From: Bactericera cockerelli
Lineage: Eukaryota > Arthropoda > Insecta > Hemiptera > Triozidae
Assembly (NCBI GenBank): GCA_024516035.1
Contig: CM044961.1
Location: forward strand, 4,350,378 to 4,414,377
DNA length: 64,000 nucleotides
Reading direction: 5' to 3'
The notes under the pieces were generated by a model. It ran no database searches, had not been told where the DNA came from, and saw only the letters and a program-made list of their open reading frames with translations. Each line of letters begins with the position of its first letter. Position 1 is the first letter of the stretch. A program made the translations under genes and the position numbers. Below, piece after piece: positions 33,480 through 46,460 of the stretch.

Positions 33480-34742
33480 GAGTTTCCTAGACAACCGATT
33501 CCCCTCTAAAAGAGTGAGTCACCTAGATAACAGAGTCCCCTAGTTAAGAGTGAGTCCCTAGAAAAGAGTTCATCTCCTAGATAAGAGAGTCCACTAGATA
33601 AATAAGTCATCTAGATAAGAGTGAGTCCCCTAGATAAGTGAGTCATCTAGATAAGAGTGAGTCCCCTAGATAAGAGTGAGTCCCCTAGATAAGAGTGAGT
33701 CCCATAGATAAGAGTGAGTCTCCTAGATAAGTGAGTCCTCGTCGTGGTGTTGGTAGGAGATGATGAGTGAGTCCCCTAGATAAGAGTGAGTCCCCTAGAT
33801 AAGAGTGAGTCCCCTAGATAAGAGTGAGTCCCCTAGATAAGTGAGTCCCCTAGATAAGAGTGAGTCCCCTAGATAAGAGTGAGTCCCCTAGATAAGTGAG
33901 TCTTCGTCGTGGTGCTGGTAGGAGATGATGAGTGAGTCCCCTAGATAAGAGTGAGTCCCCTAGATAAGAGTGAGTCCCCTAGATAACAGAGTCCCCTAGT
34001 TAAGAGTGAGTCCCCTAGATAAGAGTGAGTCCCCTACATAAGTGAGTACTCTAAAAGAGTGGGTCACCTAGATAACAGAGTCCCCTAGATAAGTGAGTCA
34101 TCTAGATACGAGTGAGTCATCCAGATAAGAGTGAGTCCCCTAGATAAGTGAGTCCTCTATATAAGAGTTAGTCCCCTAGATAAGAGTGAGTCCCCTAGAT
34201 AAGTGAGTCATTTGGATAAGAGTTAGTCCCCTAGATAAGAGTGAGTCCCCTAGATAAGAGTGAGTCATCTAGATAAGAGTTAGTCCCCTAAATAAGAGTG
34301 AGTCCCCTAGATAAGAGTGAGTCTCCTAAATAAGAGTGAGTCCCCTAGATAAGAGTGAGTCCCCTAGATAGGTGATCCCCCTAGATAAGAGTGAGTTCCC
34401 TAGATAAGTGAGTCCCCTAGATAAGAGTGAGTCCCCTAGATAAGAGTGAGTCCCCTAGATAAGAGTGAGTTCCCTAGATAAGAGTGAGTCCCCTAGATAA
34501 GAGTGAGTCCCCTAGATAAGTGAGTCCTCTAGAAGAGTGAGTCACCTGGATAAGAGAGTCCCCTAGACGAGTGAGTCCCCTAGATAAGAGTGAGTCCCCT
34601 AGATAAGTGAGTCATCTAGATAAGAGTGAATCCCCTATATAAGAGTGAGTCTCCTAGATGAGTGAGTCCCCTAGATAAGAGAGTCCCCTAGATAAGAGTT
34701 CATCCCCTAGATAAGAGAGTCCCCTAGATAAGAGTTCACCCC
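33480..34742. repeat. 19-bp array from the end of the UNC80 reading frame, about 65 copies
   Basis: Unit 'cccctagataagagtgagt'; on the - strand this is GACTCACTCTTATCTAGGGG, a near copy of the last codons GAC TCG CTT ATC TAG of UNC80 at 34743-34757. 15-bp variants ('cctagataagtgagtc') are mixed in. Two blocks, near 33738 and 33905, also carry a longer piece of the exon ('cgtcgtggtgctggtaggag'). It would lie in the 3' untranslated region. Confidence 0.95.
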
Positions 34743-34930
34743 CTAGATAAGCGAGTCCTCGTCGTGGTGCTGGTAGGAGATGATGAGGGAGTGTTGGCTG
34801 ATGTTGTCCACCTGGACCACGGTGCTGGAGGAGGTGGAGGGGTAAAACCTCTGGGTGCCCTCGGGGGAGGGGGGCGAGGAGCAGGTCTCGAAGGTGGGCA
34901 TCATGAGGAGGCTGCAGTTCTCGCGGTACC
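34743..34930 (-). CDS. unc80: UNC80 last exon with stop codon
   Basis: Acceptor 'cttctgttccag'; 62 codons including TAG at 34743-34745. Residues include ENCSLLMMPTFETCSS, STVVQVDNISQHSLIISY and the end QHHDEDSLI. The terminal codons are the source of the 19-bp array beyond the stop. Confidence 0.8.
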
Positions 34931-37900
34931 CTGGAACAGAAGGAGGCGGCGGGGAGGTGCACCCATGAGGAGGTTAGCATAATAATAATAATGCTTTTTT
35001 TTATTTATTATAATTGACGGTTCCCATGGGGACCCAATATACAAAGTAATGAAGTAGGTATATACAGGGTGTTTCAGAAAAGTGTGCATTAATTTTAACC
35101 ACGTATTTTATGTACCATTTTAGGGGGGGTCAACTCTATAACAAAATGGGCGAATGTGCTTCATAAGGGAGATACTTTTCTTTCAGTTAACCCCCCTGTG
35201 GCCGTCCCTGAAAGTGCAATGACCTCAATTCTCACATCAAAATAACGGCGTCATCTTGTATTGGGAGTCAATTTTTTTCCGCGTTTCAATAACTCTAACA
35301 GGTAAGGCGTAATTCAAAATCTAAGATTTTTTTAAAGAACCTTTAGAGATGTGTTTCTCCCTTATGAAGCACTTTCGCCCTTTTTGTTATAGAGTTGACC
35401 CCCCCTAAAATGGTACATAAAATACGTGGTTAAAATTAATGCACACTTTTCTGAAACACCCTGTAGTATAGTATAGTAGTGCTTTATTTAGACTGTCAGC
35501 TCGAGACAGGGAGTCCCATTATGCTAACAGTTTAATATAGCACCTCTTTATTTATTGTAAATTTTATACAGGATAATATTATAACTAGTAAAACATAATA
35601 ACTAGAAATTATAACTAGGAAAATATAAATTACAATTAGTAGTGTAGTGAAAGAATAAATATAAAGATATCCAGACACACACACACACACACACACACAC
35701 ACAAGTACAAAAATTTAACATTAAAAACATTAAAATTATTTAAAAAAAAAAAATAATAATAAATTTCCATCAATCAACAGTAATACATTGTCAGCTAGAA
35801 CTGTAGTATCTGTATATACCTAATAAAGTGAATATCCTTATATTAAAATACAAATGGTATTATGTTACAATTTTAGTGGGTAGCGCAGAATCACAGGACT
35901 CTACCACTTTAAACTTTGACATCAGTATAAATCAGTATAAACAGAAAAGTGAGAAGTTGTATTAGATGTACATGAATATCAGAACATACCTGGACAGCTG
36001 TTTCGAGCTTATTTGCTCTCATCAGCAGGTAATAGTTCTGAATATCCATGCCATCAACTAACCTCTCTATTTTAATCAGATATAAACCTCTACATACAAT
36101 AGATATCTTGTATTTTTTTTTTGCCTATGATTCCGCATTTCCGCCACTACTCATATCTCCTGACGAGGTATGAGTGGACCCCGAACATTCAAGTATAGAG
36201 CAGAAAAAATCCTGCTCCGCTGGGGATAGAGCCCAGGTCATCATGCTTGCAATGTCTAGCGCGCTAAATCACTCTGCCAGGAGGTTTGAGTAAAACTCAA
36301 GGTACCTGTGTATCTTTTCATATATTTCGAATTATAACCGACCTCAGTAGCTTGATGGATAAGCCGGCGGACTTGGAACCTCGAGGTCGAAGGTTCAAGT
36401 ACCAAGTTTAAGGAAAAAAATTAGAAGTGAGATTTTGAATAATTATTGTGACATCACAATGTGTGGTTAACATGATATAGTAAATCTTTTTTATGTACCT
36501 GAAGTACTGCTGGTCTGTGACATCAGACTCAGGTCTTCATCGGCCCAAGAGGCATCTCCTCTCCCGGTGACGTCATCACTCATTGTTATACTCAGCGGCG
36601 ATCGCGCGGGGGGAGGGGGTGTAGCGTCCTGGTTGCCATGGAGACTTTTGCCATGGTAACCGTTTCCATGGTGATCGTTGCCATGGTGATTGTTTCCATG
36701 GTTACCGTTGCCATGGTGATCGTTACCATGGTTACTGTTATCATGGTGAACGTTTCCACAGAGAGTGTTGCTATGGTTACCGTTCATGTCCTCGGAGGCG
36801 GAGCTTGGATCTGCCGTGTTCCCGCCCCTGTGTTGTGGTGTGGATCCTGCTGATAGAGTCGTGGACGGATGGGGTCTGCCTTGAGCCTGAGAAAAGAAGA
36901 AAAAATATTTAAATCTGTGAATTTTTTAAAAAATGAATTAGTTTTTTTCCATCAGGTCAATTGAACGGTCTTGCTATCAATTATACTGTCAGCTTTCAGC
37001 AGTTAATTAGATGCCAATAATTCTGGTTCCTCGATAAACAAGAAAAAAAAAAAGAAAAAAAAAAAAAAAAAAAAAAACATGCTTCCAACTCAAGTTGGGT
37101 TATAAAACGCAAAAAAACTGAATTTGGTCAGAATAAAGAAACCTTACAAATACTTCAGGACTAAATAAAAATACCACAGTTTAAAAAAAGTTATCATATT
37201 TGTGTTAATCATTTTCGTGATGTCTCAAATACTCAAACTCACTTTACCAAATCTTTACTGAACTTGGGTCTTGAACCACCGACCTCCAGGTTACCATTGT
37301 ACATAACAGAATAGGCGGTAGCAATAGTAAAGTTTGAAGAGTATCACTGGGAACTTAATACTTGGTAAGTTAAAAGTTATCATATTTGTGTTGATCACAA
37401 TCATGATGTCACAACTACTCAAACTCGCTTTACTAAATATTTGCTGAACTTGGGTCTTGAACCACCGACCTCCAGGTTACAAGTCCGCCCCGGTAGCTCA
37501 GTGGTAAAGGTGGCATTCTGTGAATCCAAAGATTCTAGAGGTCGTAGGTTCGAAACCCAAGTTATCGTCCCATTTGGGATTTTTACCACATAATAATATG
37601 TGTTGGGCTTACTGCTGGAATAATGGGACTTCAATAGTCCTAATCGGGCAGTATAAATAAGGCGATTTTATTATTATTATCGATCAAGCTAGTGAGGTCG
37701 ATAAAAAACACCACAGCTTACCTCTTTACGACTCTTTCTCAGCATGAAAGTCTTCTTGCTCTGAGCTTTGGACCTCTGTAGCTTGGACACGCCTCGCACT
37801 AGCTCATGGGGAGGATTCTCCTCGCAGGGGGACAGCAGGGTTTCAACTGGAATAATTAATAAAAGAAAGGTTGGGTGGAAGAGATTGCCATAGACTATAA

Positions 37901-40900
37901 CCCCGCTCTTTAGTTAGGACATATATGTGTATATTGTGTATATATTTATCTATTTTTCCCCCTTTTTTTGGGGGTTTTACGTCGCTTTCAACTGTATGGT
38001 CTTGTCACGACGGGGGTGTTACCCTCTATTCGCAGGAAACTCACAAATCTGCTACCCACATTAACCTCACCCAGCCTGATTTGGGCCGAAATGCCTCGTG
38101 ATGCTGGCCGAAAGGCCAGCATCACGAGCCATTTCGTCTTTTAGTCTTCACCTCGCTGGACGTTGCTTAACTTTGGTGATCTTGCGAGAACCGGTGCATT
38201 CAACGCTGGCTTTGCCTTTTTATTGTTTATACTGTCGACTCTGTGAGCTTTTTATAGAAATATTTACAGTAAATATAAGTAGGTCACATTTCAAATCCAA
38301 GTCAAGTGAAGACCAGTGTATTCTTTTCTTCTCCATTTTTGTACATTTCTTTGTCACCATTATTTGTACTTTAAACATGTCTAGATGAACAAATAATTTA
38401 ATAATAATAATAATAATGACGAGAAATTCTATCATATCTTCACAATTTCTTGGTTCTTGGGACCTTTGCATTCTAAATATGGTATGTATATTCTTTGTAA
38501 TTTTTTATCCTCCTTCTACATAATATTTATTCCTGGACCTAGTTTCAGAAAGTACTCTCAAAACTGTCAAACTTTGTTTTATGCATTCAGTCAAACATAA
38601 AACTTTGTTTTATGCAACTGTCAAACATTATATCCTTCTTGTTTTTTCAATAACCCTCGTAATAGTTTGAGAGAACAAAATTCTATCCTTTTTCCATCAT
38701 TCTTATTTCATTTTAAAATTCTTCTCAATCTTTCCTCTTCCTTTTTTTACCTTTTGTTATGTTTTTTCACCTTTTTTTCCTTTTTCAACCTAATTTCTTT
38801 TTTCTTTTTTTTCTTTTTTTTTTTTTTTTCTTTTTTTTATGTTCTTTACTTTTCTAAATTATGATTCAAAACAACCCACACCAGCATTATGCTGAAAGGG
38901 TTGTTAAAATATTAATTATGTATATTGTTGATGAAATATTGTGAATATTAAATAAATAATGAAAAAAAAAAAAAAAAAAAAAGAGAGTGCGCCAGCCTGC
39001 CAGCCTCCGTGGCGTAACGGTTGTGACAACCGTTACGCCACCCGTAGTCCAGAGATCCCGAGTTCGATCCCCGATTGGAGCAGACTTTTCGAACAAAAAT
39101 CTACTTCCAAGTACTTTTTATTTTCAAATTATTTCGATTTTTATTTGTTTTCGCAAGAGTTGTGTCTCAAAATTACTTTAATATTTTTTTCTACATTTGC
39201 TTTGTAATCCGGGGCGAAGTCAATGCCTTCAGCATTCTCTGCCACTTAACCGTTCGTTCATACGTACCGTTGTCATTGGCATCCACCGTGGTATCGTTGT
39301 CGCTGTGGCTATGGCCGTTGTTCAGGTTGCTGGTGCTGTTGTTATTCACATTGTTGATGTTGGTGAAGTTCTGCAGGTAGGTATTTACATCCTGTAAACT
39401 GGACAGGGATTCTGGAAGGGGTGGACGGGTGATGTACACATGTATTTACAGAGGGGAACGAAACTTGTGGTTGTTAAACAAACTTGTTGGCATAATGGGA
39501 CTACCTGTCTTGCGCTGACAGTCTAAATAAAGCACTACTTATACTTGTCTTATACTTAATTATGTATACATATTGTTTACAAAACCACGAGTTCGGCACT
39601 AGCCGCCGGTATGACTGAAAGTGTGGTCGAATTGAAAAAAAATATATTATAATGTCATGTAAATCTAAGAGGATATGTAATAAAATTTAATGCTTCTTCC
39701 ATTCTCGGTTCCCTTTCGGAAGGAGGGTCCCTAGGACAAGTTTTTATATATATAAAAAAAAAACATAAATCTTCTTCACAAAAAAAGAAAAGAAAAATAA
39801 ATAAATAAAAACTAATAAAACACCTTGTCTAGAGTAAGTTGATGGGGCAGTGTGCCTCTGAGACAGCCAGCATTGCCACATTGGATAGCAATTGAATAAC
39901 AAAATAGAAAAATTCAGAGGTGAGTTTAGGCTCCACGAAGGAACTCCATATTCTTACCCCGATGAGACTCTGAGTCTAGCACAGCCCCAGGGGGTGGGGG
40001 GCGCTGGGCGGCGACATGGGGGTGGGTTGGGTGTGCGTGGGGGTGCGAGGGTGGCGCATGGCTCCCCGTGAGGAGGTCTATGATGGAGGGCGGTGGTGGC
40101 GGGGCTGGGGTGGATCTCTATGGTGGTGTGCTCCAGGTTGTTCTTCTGGTTGCATTGCTCAGCTAGGGGAGGTGAATTGAAGGGGCAAGACATTGTGAAT
40201 TGAAGGGGTATTACATTGTGCATTGAAGGGGCAAAATATTGTTATTTTATCTGAGGGGTTGCGTAAAAATTGTGATTTTATCTGATGTGAATTGAAGGGG
40301 CAAGACATTGTGAAAAAAGAAGAGGTATTACATTGTGAATTGAAGAGACAAAATATTGTGATTTCATCTGATAGGGTTGCGCATGAAACTGTGATTTTAT
40401 GTGAGGTGAATTGAAGGGGCATTACATTGTGAATTGAAGGAATAAAATATTTTATTTTTATCTGAGGGCTTGGGCATAAACTAGTGATTTTGCCTAAGGT
40501 TGGTAGTAAATTTGTGATTTTATCTGAGGAGTTGGGCAAAAATTACGATTTTATGTGCGGGGTTGGGTTTAACGTTGTGATTTTATCTGAGGTGTCAGAC
40601 ATAAAATTGTGATTTTATCTGAGGAGTTGAGCTAAAGATTGTGATTTTATCTGAGGGGTCGGACATAAAATTGTGATTTTATCTGAGGGGTTGAGCAAAA
40701 GATTGTGATTTTATCTGAGGTGTTGGATATAAAATTGTGATTTTATCAGAGGAGTTGGGCAAAAATTGTGATTTTATCTGAGGAGTCGGACATAAAATTG
40801 TGATTTCAGGGAGGTTCTAATAATAGAGACTCCACTACACCTGTTAGCATTACCTTTATGTTACATATTTTATATTTGTACAACTAAAAATAAAAAATCT

Positions 40901-43900
40901 CATTTCTAAAAAAAAAAAACAAAACAAAACAAAAACAAGCCATATTCTCACCATATTTCTTATTCTCCAGCTCCTCCTTCAAGGTTTTCATCTCACCGAT
41001 CAGCTCGGTGAGTAGCACAGCGCGACACTTGGGCACGGAGAGTCCGAACATCTTCTCCCGTATGATGAACTGGTAGTGTCTCTCCTGGTCTGAGTACGGG
41101 GTCTGGAGCAGCTGAAAGCGTAACCGGTGAACCCGAGGTTCGATTCCAGTAAAGGTCGTGAAATTTCGTGCTCGACAATTCTGTATAACCACTACCCGTA
41201 TGATATGACACATTGTGTGCCAACCCCAAAAATGATGTCTATCCCCAAGGGCCACAATACAAAGTATTGTCTCTCAATATGAGAAACAATCATGAAAACC
41301 AAACATATCTAGACTATCTTCATGGGCCACACGTCAAAACTCTTCATATATGTTGCATTGTAGCGTGGCTCAATATTGAGAGACTATACTTGAAAGTAAA
41401 ATCTAATAACGTTCAATATGAGAGACGCGGGACTCTCAGAAAACTATGCTGTCTCTCATTATACACGATCACGTCATCTCCTCAACATTCCCATGCATTA
41501 TACAGATTTCATGAGTAAGAGTTTCTCTGTTAATGCTGCAAGGTTGTGGAATCGACTTCCAGAGGAACTCAGAGTCTCGGAAAGTCGTATGTCGTTTAAG
41601 ATGAAACTAAAAGAATATATGTTTGACATGGATCAGTAATTTTATTTATTTATTATTATTATAAGTTGCTAATTCCCCCCCCCCCTTCCCTTTTTTTCCC
41701 CCAAATTTTAATTGTTTATATATTTTAATATTGTAAATATTTTCCTATGTATTTTTCCAACTGTTTTTGTTTCCTGTAATCAAGGGTGGTGTGGAAGAGA
41801 ATGCCGAAGGCATTATCACCACCCTTGATCAGGCTTTGTTTATATTTATTTCACCATGTTACTATGTTCACTGTATATAAAAAAAAATGTAAATAAAGCT
41901 TGGTCCAATTGTTTATAAATAAAAAATAAATAAAATAAAATAATGTGTTAAGAGATACTCAAGCTCGTCGGGTGGCGAACGTTCGTGAAGAGTAACGCGC
42001 CAGCCGGCCTATATTAACGCGAAACAGAGTTTGTATTTTGATTCATTGTTTTCCTCCACGTCCCGTTATTTTTTATCATAGTAGTTTATACAGTAGTTGT
42101 GATATCACGAAAGTGATTAACACAAATATGATAACTTTTTCTTCTAATATATACAAGACTCACCTTCTGATGAATGAATGGCTGCAGCAGCACATAGAGA
42201 GGCGAGCGCTGAGCCACCACGAACTCCAGGAAGTTCCACAGGAAGACTCTGGCCTCGTTCATCTTGTTCACCTCCTTGATGGTGCGGGCTATGCGAGGCC
42301 AGTGGACGGTGAGCTCGGACTCGAAGCAGACGATCACTATCTTCAGAGCTGGGATGGAGAGAAACAAATTGATCATATCGCACACCTAGTGCAACTCAAA
42401 AAAATCTCAAAAAAAGTATGTAACTCAAAAAAATCAATTGGGAAAGAAAATTCTCAAAAATCCTAAAAATAATAATAATAAACGATTTTAATCGCTTACT
42501 GAAAAATCGTCTTTTTTTGAGTTATATACCTTTTGCACTAGGTGTGCGATATATTTAAAATACATACAATAGGGGCTGTCTCCCTTTGGTAGATTGCTAA
42601 TACACAGCAAATTCCATCAATCCAGAAGATATTTATTTTCCCAATGTTGGAGGTTTTTCTATTTAATTAATTTTTTCTTTCCTAAATTTCAATTACACTC
42701 CATAAATGTGGTGATGGAGGATATGTATGGAATTTTTTATTATGTTTTCACCGAGCACTTGTAAATTATTATTAAACAGATTTAATCAAGTTTTATTTAC
42801 CAAATATAGTATATACAATTTACAAGAAATAAAGTTGAAATTATTAAACAAAACTTGATCAAGGGCGGTGCTAATGCCTATGGCATTCTCTTCTCTTCTC
42901 TTGTAAAGTTTTTCGGTTCAGTGACAGGGTCTCGAATGCGTCTGTCAGAAAATTAGAAAAGAAAGGAGGTAAATTAAAATCACTCAGGATGAAAATCAGA
43001 TCATAACAGGAGGTAAATTTTACCACCAGAGTAAATACTGATTATGCACTTATATTATTTTTTATTTATTTATTTCATTTTATTTATTTACACTTTATTT
43101 TTTTATACAAGACAAAAAACAATAAATTATTAACAAAGATAAAAAAATAATTAACAATATTTACAAAATAAAATATAGAAGAAAAAAAATATTATCACAC
43201 TAAGGTTATTGGAGAACTAGGAACCTAGGTTACCTTCCACTAAAGAGTATTATTATTATTTATTGTATAAATAATAATCGGAAGAGAATGCCGTTTCATT
43301 TATTTATTTACACTTTATTGATAGGACATATTATATACAATACAAATAATAACAAATTAAAATACAATATAATAGAAGAAAAAATAAATAAATAAATAAA
43401 TAAATACATAATATATTTCCTAACTAAAGGGCGGGGTTATTGCCTTAGGCAATCTCTTCCACCCAAAACGGCGGTGCTAATGCCGTTGGCATTAGCACCG
43501 CCCTTGATCAAGTTTTGTTTTATTAATGTCAATTTCTAGGTATGTATATATTCTATTTAAATAAAACTTGATCTATTATGTTTAATAATATGTACTGTCA
43601 GGGCGCGAACTATTCATCCCACGACACAAGGACCATACTTCATAGGTGTGGCCCTTCTTAGTGTGGGATGACGACAGCCAAAAGAAACCAGCATAAGTTC
43701 AGTTAAAAATATTATGAATTATGTAAACTGTCATTGTTATACAGGGTGATTCAGAAAAGTACAGTCAAACGTTAACCACATATTCTATGGGCTAGTTAAG
43801 GAGGGGTTAAATCTATAAAGGAAAGTGCGCAAATGCCTCCTAACGGAGGTACACGCCCCTTAAGGTGTTTTTAAACAATCGAAATTTTCATTTTACGGCT

Positions 43901-46429
43901 TACCTATTTGGGATATCGCAATGTGGTAAAAAAATCACTCTCAATACTAGATAGCACCTTTCTTTTGGCATACAATTTAACAGCATTCCAATTTCAGGGG
44001 CGGTCTGAGGAGGGTCAGATGGAAGAAAAAACGTTCTAACTTTTTAGTCGTTGTTTGTAATTGAATTTGGTTTTCACCATTTTAAAACCTATGTCATTGT
44101 CTACAAAAATGGTCTAAATAATTTTTCCCTCAAATTAACACAAAAGCTTGAAAATTGAAATTGAAGATTTTAAAACCGCATTAAGTTTTGAAACCTATGC
44201 AACTAGCATACAATTTTAGAACAAGAATTTTCAGCCAATTTTTCATCTAATATTGAGAGTGATTTTTTTTTACCATATCGCGATATCCTAAATAGGTAAG
44301 CCGTAAAATGAAAATTTCGATTGTTTAAAAACACCTTAAGGGGCGTGTACCTCCGTTAGGAGGCATTTGACCCCTCCTTAACTAGCCCATAGAATATGTG
44401 GTTAACGTTTGACGGTACTTTTCTGAATCACCCTGTATATATTTGAACCATTTACTTGTCATGTATTAAATAAATAAAATTCTTAAACGTACCCAGAAAG
44501 CCGACCTGGTACAGGGACTTGACATCACTCCGCGCGGTGAAAGTGACGGAGCCAGTTCGAACCTCTGTCTTGAGGTTCTGATTCACCACCGGCACCGTGG
44601 TCTTGGTGACGGGCGGGAGGATGGCGTTCAGGACGCAGGTCAGAGTGAAGGTGATGTCCGCCTGACGCATGCAGTTGATCTCTGCGGACCGGGAGAAGCG
44701 AAAGGGTTGTGAATGCCTTTCGAAGAGATTTGAAGAGAATGCCAAAGGCTGATCACCACCCTTGATCAAACTTTGTTTATATTTCATTAATTATACCTTT
44801 TGACTGTACCTGTATATAAAAAATTGTAAATAAAAATTGATCTAAATTGTTGAATAAAAGGGTTAAAGATTGCCTGGGGGACTTTTTTTTATTATTTATT
44901 TTTAAAACACGTCTATCTTATATGTCTAGGATTTGAATTTATTCTAGACATATAGGAGTTTTTTTAATAAAAAATATCATATTAGGATGTCAAATATAAA
45001 TAAAATGTTAAAAAATTTGTCTGGGGGACGTTTTAACAGGGAGAAGACCAGTGTCTCGTCAGAGTATTATAAACAGAGAACAGACTAGACAGACCCAACA
45101 AGCCAGGCTAGCTTGCTGTTTTCTCACGATGGTTGATCGCATAAAAGAATATGTGGTTCAGAAGGAGGCAAATCTTAAACTAAAGTTGGGATAGCAGACG
45201 TGAGGCTGGCATTTCTGGCCCAACCCAGGGTGGGTGAGGTTAATGTGGGTAGCTGGTACGATTCCCAGCGAATGGATGGATAAACGGGGGTTTGCTCTGA
45301 CTATCTATCTAAATCAGGACTTAAAAAAACCAAACAGAATCAATTGGTCACAATAGATCTAATAAGGTCGCAGTGTTAATTATTGTAAGGATTTCACTGA
45401 ATTTTCTACAACCAGGTCAGATAATAATAATAAGAGTCCTAATCCCCACCATCGATCAGGTTTTTTTAACCATAATTATACGTTTATTCATGCTATAGAA
45501 AAATGTAAATTGAACCAACATGATACAATTTTTTTGTGAAGATTTTATTTTTATTTATTTTTTCAATTTTTAAACAACTTTCAAATATCAACATTCCCGC
45601 CCCATCTTCACATTCAACACCCCGCACTTTCTTCCTCATCCCCCTCATTCTTATTGACACTCCTCTGATCATTGACATTTGGACTTTAACCCTCAACCAT
45701 CCTAGTGTTTGGGAATATGGTTTGTTCCAGCGTTCGCTTAGTTTGCTTGCTGATGTAGTCATTACTTATACTGTTATTTTCAGGATCAACGGAATATGGT
45801 TTATCATGATCATCATCATAGGGTGGCGTCATCGTAAACGATGGTAGCCAGACAGTGGAGGAGTGACTCAGCACCTCTACCACTGTCTTTAGAAGGGGGC
45901 TAATAATTGACAAGGGCCCCCAGAATCAAGCCAATGCTGGTATACTCCCTGTTTATAGTCCCCCAGCCAGACTGCTGGTCTACTCCCTGTTTATAGTCCC
46001 CCAGCCAGACTAATATTATGATATGATACAAAATTACAATACTCAGATTTATTTATACCCGAAATGTGTTCGAGAAGTTCCCCCGCTTTACGAACACACT
46101 GTAGGCGGCTCACCTTTCCTTCCACTGCCCACCCGCAGACACAGGGGCATCAAAAAGTTCATCAGCATGCTCTCTGTCTTCTCAGGACTCACAAACACGG
46201 TGGTGTTCCCGCACACGTACTCCAGGGTGAAGGAGTCTTGGTGGTAGCAGAACTGGTAAAAGGGTAAAATAAGTAAAAGGGTTGGGTGGAAGAGATTGCC
46301 ACAGGCATAACCCCGCCCTTTAGGTAGGACATTATTGTTATTTTCTTTTTTTACTTATTTATTTTGTCATTTGTTTTTTTTCTTTTCTTAATTTTATACT
46401 GTTACCTGTACTTTGTCCACCTAATAAAG

Positions 46430-46460
<31 letters not shown>

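Noticed and set aside
34764..34982. 72-residue + strand Gly-rich frame
   Set aside because: Antisense of the last UNC80 exon, whose frame, phase and stop are well supported.
40159..40539. 126-residue open frame with repeated CPFNS
   Set aside because: Translation of the degenerate intron array; the period is not a multiple of three throughout and there is no start context.
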